A DNA stretch of 11,477 nucleotides from Candidatus Segetimicrobium genomatis (GCA_005882445.1 VBAN01000388.1:3047-14523); one strand, 5' to 3'; positions 1 to 6,907 are shown, counted from the stretch's first letter. A program made the numbers and translations. The notes: generated from the sequence alone by a model not told the origin.

Positions 1-280
1 CTCCTGTCGCGACCTCGGCGGCGGGCGATCCCTGAGGGCCCAGCACGAGTGTGTCCGCGCCAGGCTGGGCAGGTTGATTGTCGTTGGCCCGTTCCGGCGG
101 GGGAGTGACCCATCGGTACGGCGGGAGGGGGACCAACCCGTCGTAGAGCAATCGGACGGCGGGAGGCCACGAGAACGCGACCACGCCGAGATAGACGGCA
201 CCAATCACGAGCCCCCACGCGAGGGCTCGATGAGGCCCGGGGCGTGGATCACCGTCCCGCCGGACGCTCCGGCGTTCCAT
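1..280 (-). CDS. Single-pass membrane protein of unknown function, C-terminus beyond window
   Basis: An open frame runs off the left edge on the minus strand. From the ATG at 280 it encodes at least 93 residues: a basic N-terminus (MERRSVRRDGDPRPG), then a hydrophobic segment at about residues 20-40 (ALAWGLVIGAVYLGVVAF), then the phrase LLYDGLVPLPPYRWVTPPPE and a Gln/Pro/Gly-rich stretch. The alternation of a clean membrane helix with a Pro-rich extracytoplasmic part makes this a convincing gene. I recall the PYRWV.PPP phrase from uncharacterised membrane proteins of GC-rich bacteria, but I know no assigned function. Its start lies 32 bases inside the end of tatD, in another frame, so the two are probably co-translated. 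No strong ribosome site precedes the ATG, and the start is inferred from the length of the overlap. Confidence 0.7.
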   Translation of the reverse strand, partial: MERRSVRRDGDPRPGPHRALAWGLVIGAVYLGVVAFSWPPAVRLLYDGLVPLPPYRWVTPPPERANDNQPAQPGADTLVLGPQGSPAAEVATG

Positions 281-1037
281 CAACGGAGAAGATTCGTCTG
301 GCATTGTCTGCGATGCGCGAGGCGAGGGCGTCGCCGTCCATCTCCCGCAGCGCGGCCACGACGCGCGCGGTGTGCACCAGGAACGACGGCTCGCACCGGC
401 GTCCCCGCACCGGCGCCGGGGCCAGATATGGGGCATCGGTCTCCAGCAGCAGGTGGCCGATGGGAATGCACGTCGCCACCTCCCGCAGCGCGCCGGCATT
501 CGCGAAGGTCACCGGACCGGCGAGCGAAAGCATCCACCCGGCCGCCGCGCAGCGCAGCGCCCGTTCGGGCGTCCCGGTGAAGCAGTGCAGGACAACCTTG
601 GTGGCGCCCTCATCTTCCAGGATCCGGTCCACATCGGCGTGCGCGTCCCGATCATGCACCACCAGCGGGAGGTCCGCCTCTCGCGCCATCCGGATCTGGG
701 CGCGGAAGGCGTCGATCTGCCGCCGGCGCTCGACCCCCTCCCGATAGTAATCGAGTCCGACCTCGCCGACCGCCAGGACGCGGGGGCGGCGGGCCAGCGC
801 CGCGAGCGCGTCCAACCCGCCGGGCGTGGCATCCTCGGCGGCCGAGGGGTGGATCCCGACCGCGGCCCGCACGTTCGGATACTGCTCAGCCAGCGCCACG
901 GCGCGCCGGCTCCCCTCCACGGACGTTCCCGCGGACACCATCAACCCCACGCCGGCCGCGACGGCTCGAGCGATCACCGCCTCGCGGTCGGCATCAAACT
1001 CGGGGGCGTCCAGATGCAGATGCGCGTCCACCCACAT
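249..1037 (-). CDS. tatD: TatD family metal-dependent DNase/hydrolase
   Basis: The 262-residue protein has the usual length and all landmarks of the TatD family (amidohydrolase-like TIM barrel, two-metal site, 3'-5' DNA exonuclease or phosphoesterase activity, cytoplasmic). Visible are the N-terminal HxH (H6, H8 in DAHLHLD), GIHPS at 61-65, the metal-bridging glutamate E92 in GEVGLDYY, H128 in VVHDRDAH, H151 in VLHCFTG, and the catalytic D201 in LLETDAPYLAP. All expected metal ligands are present, so it should be active. The ATG at 1037 has only a weak ribosome site. A GTG two codons downstream (1031) would remove only MW. The downstream membrane-protein gene overlaps its last 32 bases. Upstream, 103 bp separate it from the small membrane-protein gene on the same strand. 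TatD-type proteins in many bacteria follow metG, but metG is not seen here. Confidence 0.95.
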   Translation of the reverse strand: MWVDAHLHLDAPEFDADREAVIARAVAAGVGLMVSAGTSVEGSRRAVALAEQYPNVRAAVGIHPSAAEDATPGGLDALAALARRPRVLAVGEVGLDYYREGVERRRQIDAFRAQIRMAREADLPLVVHDRDAHADVDRILEDEGATKVVLHCFTGTPERALRCAAAGWMLSLAGPVTFANAGALREVATCIPIGHLLLETDAPYLAPAPVRGRRCEPSFLVHTARVVAALREMDGDALASRIADNARRIFSVDGTPERPAGR

Positions 1038-1140
1038 GCCCAGGTCGGGTTCTCCGCGCTGGGGACGTCTCCTCCGGTCGCCGCTTCGGCGTCAGATCAC
1101 AACCAGGTCCACCGGAATGTTACATTGAAAGAGCGACGCA

Positions 1141-1335
1141 TTACGCCGACTGCGGCGCTCCCGCACGCACGGCTCGAAGAATCGCTAAGCCGCCGAGGGC
1201 GACGATCGCGCCCCCAACAGCCCAGAAGGTCGACCCGGTCATGAAACTTCCGGGGAGGATGCGAATTCCTTGAAGAAACCAGATCGCGCCGACGATCATC
1301 ATCGCTCCGCCGAGTATCGCCAAGAAGACTCTCAT
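1141..1335 (-). CDS. Small two-helix membrane protein (64 aa)
   Basis: The ATG at 1335 is preceded, 5 bases away, by an excellent ribosome site (AGGGAGGAGG, 1350-1341). This settles the start against a longer 143-codon reading frame whose N-terminal half is low-complexity and unlike protein. The product is MRVFLAILGG... with two hydrophobic helices, about residues 3-22 and 36-55, joined by a loop IRILPGSFMTGST. The phrase WFLQGI..LPGSFMTG is common in short uncharacterised integral membrane proteins of many bacteria. No enzymatic function can be assigned. It ends in a short basic tail (LRAVRAGAPQSA). It lies upstream of tatD with a 103-bp gap and could share its transcript. Confidence 0.8.
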   Translation of the reverse strand: MRVFLAILGGAMMIVGAIWFLQGIRILPGSFMTGSTFWAVGGAIVALGGLAILRAVRAGAPQSA

Positions 1336-1565
1336 ATCATCCTCCTCCCTGTGACTATGCCGCCAATAAACCAAACCCTCTACACCATCCTTTTGCTTCC
1401 ATCGACGATCAATTTGCTTGTGAGGAGTCATGGAAGACGGCGGGGGCCTCCACGGCCAAACGACTTGGGGAAGCGCAGCGGTTCGAAGAGCGTTGAGCCA
1501 TCCGAGGCCAGCATGGGATTCGGCCCGCGCAAAGGGCCGGAAAGTCAGGGGGGCGTCTTCGGCGC
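1336..1565. other. Divergent intergenic region, about 230 bp
   Basis: This stretch separates the minus-strand small membrane-protein gene from the plus-strand exported-protein gene, so it must hold promoters for both. The part at about 1365-1425 is less GC-rich than its surroundings, as expected for promoters. I find no convincing -35/-10 pair in either direction. A 92-codon frame starting at 1430 has a fair ribosome site but a composition unlike protein, and is not called. Confidence 0.5.
1341..1350 (-). promoter_or_regulatory. Strong ribosome-binding site for the 64-aa membrane protein
   Basis: AGGGAGGAGG on the minus strand sits 5 bases before the ATG at 1335. It is the best Shine-Dalgarno match in the window and decides the start of this small gene. 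Confidence 0.8.
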
Positions 1566-2246
1566 ATGTCACAGAGCAGGAGGGACGAGAGGAAAACGCG
1601 GCGGTGGACCCGGATCGGGACGGCGTGGTATTGGATCGCCGGCGCAGTTGCGCTGGCAGGGATTTTGGCCGCCCGGGTTCTGCCTCACCGATCGGCCGCC
1701 AGTACTGAGTTTCCCTTTCCCTGCCTGGCGCACGAAACGTTGGCCTTACATGTCCATCCGTACCTCCGGATCATGATTGAAGGTAAGCCGGTGGAGATCC
1801 CCTCTGCCATTGGTATCCGAAACCCCCAGGTTGATCGTGGGCTTGCGGTTGGAGGGTCGTGCTTCGAACCCCTGCACACCCACGACAACTCGGGGATCAT
1901 CCACATCGAGGGTCCGGATCCGAATCGCCGGTATACGCTCGGCGATTTCTTTGCCGTATGGTATGCGACCTCCCCCACGATCGAGATCGGCGGCAAGCCC
2001 TTTCCAGTCAACTTCGCGCCGGGTGAGATTCTTGGCCATAAAGCCGACGCGGCGCATCACGTCCGCCTGCTGGTCGACGGCACACCATCGTCACAGGGCC
2101 CGTCGGTGGTGCTGAATGGCTTGGATTACTGCGGCGCCCAGAGCGCCTCGCCGCCCTGTGTTCCCACCGCGGTCGGCGACCCGATTCCGCCTGCGATCCT
2201 CAAGCAATACGGAACAGGACACACCATCGTCGTCGAATTCCAATGA
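1566..2246 (+). CDS. Exported or membrane-anchored His/Cys-rich protein of unknown function
   Basis: The 226-residue protein has a basic N-terminus (MSQSRRDERKTRRWTR) and one hydrophobic segment at about residues 20-38 (AWYWIAGAVALAGILAARVL), then an extracytoplasmic domain. That topology is a signal anchor or uncleaved signal peptide. The domain shows two metal-ligand-like clusters: LALHVHPYL (H62, H64) and EPLHTHDNSGIIHIEG (H104, H106, H113). It also has cysteines at 53, 99, 189 and 198 that could form two disulfides outside the cell. The phrase YTLGDFFAVW follows at 123-132. I recognise this as a conserved uncharacterised type in bacteria and archaea but know no demonstrated function. Metal binding is my inference from the HxH motifs. 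The ATG has a loose G-rich ribosome site about 10 bases upstream. The ferritin/VIT gene follows after 76 bp on the same strand. Confidence 0.75.
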   Translation: MSQSRRDERKTRRWTRIGTAWYWIAGAVALAGILAARVLPHRSAASTEFPFPCLAHETLALHVHPYLRIMIEGKPVEIPSAIGIRNPQVDRGLAVGGSCFEPLHTHDNSGIIHIEGPDPNRRYTLGDFFAVWYATSPTIEIGGKPFPVNFAPGEILGHKADAAHHVRLLVDGTPSSQGPSVVLNGLDYCGAQSASPPCVPTAVGDPIPPAILKQYGTGHTIVVEFQ

Positions 2247-2322
2247 GCTGACGCCGCCGCTGGCCGCGTCCTCACCCTGTGCCACAATCGACACGACTCC
2301 CTCGAGCAAGCGGTGACCCGTA

Positions 2323-3498
2323 ATGACCAGAATGGCTGCACGCGGAGGGAACCAGGAGACCGTCACCCGGCTGCTCGCGGCGTGGCGCGGTGAGGTCGAG
2401 GCCCGCGCGATCTACGAAGCGCTGGCGGCGCGCGAGCCCGACCGGGAGCGCGCGGCGATCCTGCTCCGGATGGCAGCCGGCGAGGGCGGCCATCGCGCGC
2501 GGATCGAGGCTCGCCTCGGCGAGATTGGCGTTCCGACGCCCGATCCGGCCTCCGTGCGGCTGACGCTGTGGACGCGGCTGCAACTACGGTTCGCGCCGGC
2601 CGAGAAAGTCCTCGCGTGGCGTGAGGCCATGGAGGATCGGGAAACCGACGACACGTACTCGCGCCCCACCGGCGATCCGAAGACGGATGCCCTGTTCGGG
2701 GAGCTCCGCAAAGACGAGCGATCACACGCCCTCGCGGTCGAAGATATGCGGGCGGCCGCGCCCCCGGCGGTACCCGGCGAGGACCCGCAAGGCCGGCTGA
2801 GGCGCATCCTCGGTCGGGAGACCTGGCACAAAACCGGCTCGAGCTGGATCTCAGGGGCCGTGTACGGCGCCAACGATGGGCTCGCCGCCGTCTTCGGGAT
2901 CGTCGCGGGGGTTTCGGGGGCCACCGGGGGATCCAGCTTCGTGTTGACGGCGGGGCTGGCCGGCGCGATCGCATCGGCGTTATCCATGGCCGTCGGCGCG
3001 TACCTCGCGGAGCGATCGACGTCGGAGGTCGCCGCCGCCAATATCGCCGGCGAGCGCAAGGAGCTCGAGGAGCGCCCCGAAGAGGAAAAGGAAGAACTGT
3101 CGCTCTTCTACCAGCTCAAGGGGCTCGGCAAAGCCCAGGCCGACGAACTCGCGGTCCGGCTGGGCAGCCACCCCGACGCCATGTTGCAGGCGCTCGTCAC
3201 CGAAGAACTCGGCGGCGTGAGCGCAGGGGGAAACCCCGGCCAGGCCGCGGTCGCCGCGGGCCTCAGCACCGGGATCGGCGCGATGATCCCGGTGCTGCCG
3301 TTCTTTTGGATCGGCGGGACCGCGGGCGTGATCTGGGCCGCAATCGTCTCCCTCGTCGCGCACTTCATCGTCGGGGCAGCCAAGTCCCTGTTCACGCTGC
3401 GCAGCTGGTGGTCTTCGGGACTGGAGATGACGATCGCCGGCGTCATCGTGGGGGGCGCGACCTACGTCCTCGGGCTCTTATTCAAGGGCGCGGGTTAG
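2323..3498 (+). CDS. Ferritin-like/VIT1 fusion membrane protein (MbfA type Fe/Mn transporter)
   Basis: The 391-residue protein joins two domains. Residues about 10-150 form a ferritin-like four-helix domain with paired carboxylate/His motifs: E26 and Y31, E54xxH57 in the first half, and E104 with E132xxH135 in the second. Residues about 165-388 form a VIT1/CCC1 membrane domain: the diagnostic SGAVYGANDGLAAVFGIVAGVSGA at about 177-200, further membrane helices, and a charged cytoplasmic section (GERKELEERPEEEKEELS). Members of this arrangement, such as MbfA of alphaproteobacteria, are inner-membrane iron (or manganese) exporters in which the ferritin domain oxidises or senses metal. The role here is inferred from that family. 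The ATG at 2323 has a weak ribosome site; a second ATG at 2332 is possible. The stop lies 18 bp from the convergent stop of the coupling-protein gene. No recognisable iron-box operator was seen upstream. Confidence 0.88.
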   Translation: MTRMAARGGNQETVTRLLAAWRGEVEARAIYEALAAREPDRERAAILLRMAAGEGGHRARIEARLGEIGVPTPDPASVRLTLWTRLQLRFAPAEKVLAWREAMEDRETDDTYSRPTGDPKTDALFGELRKDERSHALAVEDMRAAAPPAVPGEDPQGRLRRILGRETWHKTGSSWISGAVYGANDGLAAVFGIVAGVSGATGGSSFVLTAGLAGAIASALSMAVGAYLAERSTSEVAAANIAGERKELEERPEEEKEELSLFYQLKGLGKAQADELAVRLGSHPDAMLQALVTEELGGVSAGGNPGQAAVAAGLSTGIGAMIPVLPFFWIGGTAGVIWAAIVSLVAHFIVGAAKSLFTLRSWWSSGLEMTIAGVIVGGATYVLGLLFKGAG

Positions 3499-3516
3499 AC
3501 CTCGTCTCAACCGGCG

Positions 3517-5043
3517 TCACGCGGTCGGCGGCCGAACGGCAACCCCGCCGGCCGGTCTCGGCGCCGGACGGCGGGCCGGAGACATCTTGGGCTCGTTTGG
3601 GGCCGCAACGGCGATGGGGCGGGGCGTGCGGCGGCGGAGCGGAAACGGAGGAGGCGAGACCGTCAACCCGCGGACCGCGAAGTAGCGGGCCTGCCACAGG
3701 GCCAGCGGCGGGGACGCTCCCGCCAGCGCGATCACCGCGCCGTCCGGAATGCGTGTGAGCTCCTCGGGCGGCATGAGGGGACGCACGTAAGGGTAGACGG
3801 TCGTGCTGCGGTCCCGGCCCCGGGTCGTCACCGAAATCGCCGGCACTGTGGTCCGACCGAGCCAGGCGCTGATCATGCGCGCGGTCTCCAGATCTCCCGC
3901 GCGGAACAGCAGCTTCGTCTCGGTGTTCCCGAGCAGCGTGCGGGCCTCGGCCGGCCCGTAGATCTCCTCGATCTGGCTCAACACCTGCACGCCGAGCAGG
4001 ACGCTGATGCCCCGTTCCCGCAGGGTGGGGAGCGTCTCGCTCAACCCGGGGAGATACCCGAACTGCCGGAATTCAGCGAGGTAGACCCGCACCGGGCAGC
4101 GGAGGCCCTCGCGGTTGGACTGCTCAACCAGTTCGTCGAGGATATCGCCGATCCGGCCGAGGTCGAAGTGGTGCGATGTCACCTCCCCCACCAGCGGATC
4201 CGCCCACGGCGACAGGCGCTCCAGCACACCGGTCACGGCAGCCTCCTGCACCCGGCGTTCGCGCGCCGAAAAGATCCCGTGGCGCTCCCGCACCTCGGCG
4301 ACCCGGCTGGACCGGAGCACCTCGCGCACGAGCGCGGGCCCGCCCATCGCCAACCGGTATACTGCGCCGATGGTGTGTCCGCCGGCCGGCCGGTCCTGCT
4401 GCACGTGGAGGAACAACAGCGCGGCGAGATCGCAGGTCGCCGCCGCGTACACCCGCGCGTCACCCGACAGGCCGCGGGGCGTGGTGTTCTGCACGAGGAG
4501 CGCGGCCTTCCGCTGCGCCGCGCCGATCGAATCGATGCGCGCCAGAGGATTGTACCCGATGGATTCCTCGAAGAACGGGCAGAAGAGGCGGGCCCGGGAA
4601 CCGTAGCGCCCGGCCGTCACGTTCCAGAGCGATCGCGGCCCGGCCTTCACGTCCAGAACCACGACGCTCTCCCGCCCGGGGTCCCGAAGGAGGAGGTTGG
4701 GGGCGATGGCGCCGGCGGTTTTCCCGCTTCTTGACGGCCCCACTACCATGACGTGCCCGGAGAGCCGTTCTTCGGTCAGGTACAGCGGGCTCCGCGACTC
4801 GCCCCAGAGGCCGAGAAGGAAGGGCCCCGGGGCCATCAATGGGCCGGCCTCCGCCCGTCCCGCCCACCGCGCCCCCATCAACGGACTGTAGACCCGCGCG
4901 CGGGTGTCGATGCGGCCGAGGACCGAGACGAGCGCCGCCGCGCAGGCAAGATCGACCCAGAATATCGGGCGCGGGTGGAACAGCACCATGCCGCCGAGCG
5001 CGATGCCGAGACCCGCGGCCACACCGATCTGTCTCCGGCTCAT
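3517..5043 (-). CDS. VirD4/TraG-type coupling ATPase, Walker B Asp replaced by Ala
   Basis: The 508-residue protein has two N-terminal membrane helices (about 6-22 and 27-42), as in VirD4/TraG coupling proteins that feed DNA-protein complexes to a type IV secretion channel. Family landmarks in order: GARWAGRAEAG (57-67), Walker A GPSRSGKT (102-109), VVVLDVKAG (127-135), SIGYNPL (161-167), the Walker B region VYLAEFRQFGYLPGL (320-334), GVQVLSQIEEIYG (351-363), and LGNTETKLLFRAGDLETARMISAWLG. The canonical LDEF reads LAEF (Ala323, codon GCT), which would remove the magnesium-coordinating aspartate. The tail after about residue 465 is Pro/Arg-rich. The ATG at 5043 has AGGAGGG at 5056-5050 with 6-base spacing and overlaps the preceding gene as ATGA, so translation is coupled. 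No channel genes are nearby, so it may serve a mobilisable element or be decaying. Confidence 0.88.
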   Translation of the reverse strand: MSRRQIGVAAGLGIALGGMVLFHPRPIFWVDLACAAALVSVLGRIDTRARVYSPLMGARWAGRAEAGPLMAPGPFLLGLWGESRSPLYLTEERLSGHVMVVGPSRSGKTAGAIAPNLLLRDPGRESVVVLDVKAGPRSLWNVTAGRYGSRARLFCPFFEESIGYNPLARIDSIGAAQRKAALLVQNTTPRGLSGDARVYAAATCDLAALLFLHVQQDRPAGGHTIGAVYRLAMGGPALVREVLRSSRVAEVRERHGIFSARERRVQEAAVTGVLERLSPWADPLVGEVTSHHFDLGRIGDILDELVEQSNREGLRCPVRVYLAEFRQFGYLPGLSETLPTLRERGISVLLGVQVLSQIEEIYGPAEARTLLGNTETKLLFRAGDLETARMISAWLGRTTVPAISVTTRGRDRSTTVYPYVRPLMPPEELTRIPDGAVIALAGASPPLALWQARYFAVRGLTVSPPPFPLRRRTPRPIAVAAPNEPKMSPARRPAPRPAGGVAVRPPTA

Positions 5044-5933
5044 TGAGATCCCTCCTCTCGTGTCTCTCGCTCATCCACCGGCAGAACACCGCCCTTGTAT
5101 GGAGGGACGATCCCTCCGGTGAGCCCGGGCAGGTCCGCGGGGCGGACGACGGTGTCGGGGCCCACCGAGGCGGCCAGGCCCGCGGCCACCTCCGCGGCCG
5201 TCCCCGCCCATATCCGTTCCAGACCGCAGCGGATCGCCAGTTGCGCGGCGCAGGCTGCGCGCGCGGAATCCTTGCAGGCAAACATCACCCAACTCGACGC
5301 CCGGATCCCCCAGACCGGCTCGTCGCGTCGGAGGTTCGCGATGTCGTGGAAGAGGCGGTAGCGGGCGAACTTTGCCGACAACTGAAGCGGCGCCATCGTG
5401 CCCTGATCGAGCTCGAGGCAGTACATCCAGACGCTGCCCTCGGGTGTCTCCACCAGGATCAGGCCATCGGGCACCAGGCGGGTGTCTTCCAGGTCGACCT
5501 GGGCGTGGTGGCTGCCGAGCCACCGGAAGGCACCCAGCCGGCCCGCCCGGTGCTGCGCGCACAGGTCACAGAAAACCTGGTTGGTCGCGATGAGATGCTC
5601 GATCTGGAGCGCGGCCACGGCGCTGGCGCGCGGCGGCGCCGCCTGAGGCGCGCCCTGCTCGGCCGCCGCGACCGCTTCCGCCGCGGTCCTGCCGGCCGGC
5701 GACAACCCCCAGAATGCCCGCCGATCTTCAAATGTCCGGTGCGCGAGGAAGGTCAGGATCCCGCGCTTTTTCAAGAGCGACAGGCGGTGCCTGGTGGTTT
5801 CCACGGACGCGGACGGGTAGCAGACCTGCTGGATCTGCGCCGCCGTCAGATAACGCACCTCCCCGAGCACTTCAATCAGCGCGCGATCGCGCGGGGTCAG
5901 CCGCATCACCGCCGCCGCGGGGTCCTTCGCCAT
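5040..5933 (-). CDS. Replication-relaxation family protein
   Basis: The product matches the layout of the replication-relaxation family (Pfam Replic_Relax), named after plasmid proteins linked to replication and DNA relaxation. It has an N-terminal winged-helix-like part (RLTPRDRALIEVLGEVRYLTAAQIQQVCYP, then TTRHRLSLLKKRGIL), and then a domain with ALQIEHLIATNQVFCDL, LVPDGLILVETPEG and the characteristic YCLELDQGTMAPLQLSAKFARYRLF. I chose the second ATG (5933) because the AAGGGG ribosome site at 5943-5948 then has 9-base spacing. The ATG at 5942 touches that site and would only add MIE. The stop overlaps the coupling-protein start as ATGA. Such a pair, with ssb upstream, is typical of plasmids and integrative elements in Gram-positive and related bacteria. 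Whether this protein nicks DNA or only binds it cannot be told from sequence. Confidence 0.85.
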   Translation of the reverse strand: MAKDPAAAVMRLTPRDRALIEVLGEVRYLTAAQIQQVCYPSASVETTRHRLSLLKKRGILTFLAHRTFEDRRAFWGLSPAGRTAAEAVAAAEQGAPQAAPPRASAVAALQIEHLIATNQVFCDLCAQHRAGRLGAFRWLGSHHAQVDLEDTRLVPDGLILVETPEGSVWMYCLELDQGTMAPLQLSAKFARYRLFHDIANLRRDEPVWGIRASSWVMFACKDSARAACAAQLAIRCGLERIWAGTAAEVAAGLAASVGPDTVVRPADLPGLTGGIVPPYKGGVLPVDERETREEGSQ

Positions 5934-5962
5934 CTCGATCATCCCCTTTCTTCCAATAGAAT

Positions 5963-5983
5963 GGCCGCGACCGCATCGCGGCC
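5963..5983 (-). repeat. Perfect 8-bp hairpin just upstream of the replication-relaxation gene
   Basis: GGCCGCGA pairs with TCGCGGCC around a 5-base loop, a very stable stem ending about 14 bases before the ribosome site (5949-5943). It could be a transcriptional pause or terminator-like element without a U-tract, a protein-binding site for autoregulation, or a leader hairpin modulating translation of the mobile-element genes. Confidence 0.55.
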
Positions 5984-6085
5984 GCGGCCGGTGGTGCCTC
6001 CGGCTTGTTCCCCTATCGGACGGATCCTAGGGGCAACTGTGTAAATCCCGTGGGCGAAAACTCAGACGGGCCAGGGGAGAAGCCA

Positions 6086-6116
6086 CCAGCCGTGGGGCGT
6101 GGGGACATCCGGCTGG
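6086..6116. repeat. Inverted repeat, 7-bp arms, 17-base spacer
   Basis: CCAGCCG at 6086-6092 pairs perfectly with CGGCTGG at 6110-6116. The right arm overlaps the left arm of a second pair (GGCGTC 6115-6120 with GACGCC 6134-6139), so alternative foldings are possible. Confidence 0.45.
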
Positions 6117-6238
6117 CGTCGCGTCGCGGGCAAGACGCCCGGGACTATGACATGTTCACGCCGCAGACTGCGGGGGACACTCTCCTATCGAACCGGGCGG
6201 TTGTCCGACCGCAGGGACGAGGGGGCGCGGCAACGCCC

Positions 6239-6265
6239 GACGCTTCGGAGGGGGTGTGAAGCGTC
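6239..6265. repeat. Inverted repeat, 8-bp arms, 11-base G-rich spacer
   Basis: GACGCTTC at 6239-6246 pairs perfectly with GAAGCGTC at 6258-6265 around a G-rich loop (GGAGGGGGTGT). On the minus strand it lies about 42 bases after the ssb stop, where a terminator might be, but no T-run follows. A protein-binding or transfer-origin role is equally possible. Confidence 0.5.
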
Positions 6266-6306
6266 CACCACGTGGGTGCCTCGTCCGTGCGAGTCGGCCG
6301 CCGGGA

Positions 6307-6774
6307 TTATGAGTGACCTCTGTTCCACTCCTCACTTCGATTGGCTTCCTCCGGTGAGGCCTCGGCGTCCTCGATCACCTCGGGTTGCCCATCGGCGGGC
6401 GCCGCCTCAGCCGTGCCTTCGGGGACGGCCTCGGGGACGGCCTCGCCCTCGGCCCGGCGGCTGTCCAGAAACCAGACGCGATCCCCCACCACCTCGGTGA
6501 CGCGCCGGCGCGCGCCGTCCGAGGCCTCGTACGCCCGGCTCTGCAGCCGGCCTTCCACCGCCACGAGACGGCCGCGCGCGCAGTACTGCCCCACCTGCTC
6601 TGCGAGTTTCCGCCAGGCGACGCACTTGATGAAGTCGGCTTCGCGATCCCCCGCGGCATTCTTGAAGTCCCGATCAACCGCGAGCGTGAACTGAGCCATC
6701 GGGTGCCCGTTGGACACGTAGCGCAACTCCGGATCCCGGGTGAGACGCCCGATCAACTGAATACGGTTCAACAC
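6307..6774 (-). CDS. ssb: Single-stranded DNA-binding protein without the usual acidic tip
   Basis: The 155-residue protein opens with the standard SSB OB-fold: MLNRIQLIGRLTRDPELRYVSNGHPMAQFTLAVDR, then DFIKCVAWRKLAEQVGQYCARGRLVAVEGRLQSRAYE, ending near residue 105. The following 50 residues are Glu/Ala/Pro-rich and disordered-looking. The protein finishes EEWNRGHS rather than the D-D-D-I-P-F type tip through which chromosomal SSBs recruit partner proteins. This suggests an element-borne, accessory SSB that coats single strands during transfer or replication of the module. The start is a GTG at 6774, with GGGGTGA a few bases upstream; the next codon, TTG, is an alternative. A consensus-like promoter lies about 140 bases upstream (6942-6914). 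Confidence 0.92.
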   Translation of the reverse strand: MLNRIQLIGRLTRDPELRYVSNGHPMAQFTLAVDRDFKNAAGDREADFIKCVAWRKLAEQVGQYCARGRLVAVEGRLQSRAYEASDGARRRVTEVVGDRVWFLDSRRAEGEAVPEAVPEGTAEAAPADGQPEVIEDAEASPEEANRSEEWNRGHS

Positions 6775-6907
6775 CTGTCACCCCCATCGTGTGGCATCCT
6801 TGCCTGTCGTGGAACATTGCTGTCCATGCCGTCAAGGCTCCGCAGTGGGTCGCCCGACGCAGCCCCGTCGCCGCCAGCGGCCTGCGACCGGCTGTCGTTC
6901 CTGCTTT

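Larger units (their letters stand above)
5943..6306. other. Gene-free 364-bp stretch packed with inverted repeats
   Basis: No coding frame here looks like protein on either strand. The stretch holds at least six perfect inverted repeats: 5963-5970/5976-5983 (8-bp arms), 6010-6015/6028-6033 (6-bp arms), 6086-6092/6110-6116 (7 bp), 6161-6166/6168-6173 (6 bp, 1-base loop), 6197-6201/6208-6212 (5 bp) and 6239-6246/6258-6265 (8 bp). A further 6-bp pair is at 6115-6120/6134-6139. Placed between ssb and the replication-relaxation/coupling genes, it could be an origin of transfer or replication, or a structured RNA. All of these are inference. High GC makes short repeats common, but the two 8-bp pairs and the 7-bp pair with short loops are less easily explained. 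Confidence 0.5.

Noticed and set aside
1038..1140. Possible promoter or small RNA between the 64-aa gene and tatD
   Set aside because: Only a short CGCCG-CTT-CGGCG hairpin is present. No convincing -35/-10 pair or tRNA-like fold was found.
1430..1708. 92-codon plus-strand frame with a GGAG ribosome-like site
   Set aside because: Its translation is low-complexity (Gly/Arg/Ala-rich), and it overlaps the start of the exported-protein gene, which has a clear membrane segment and conserved motifs.
6768..6827. Possible 19-codon leader peptide (MDSNVPRQARMPHDGGDRC) on the minus strand overlapping the ssb start
   Set aside because: No ribosome site or regulatory codon run is evident, and short frames of this size are expected by chance in the 130-base leader.
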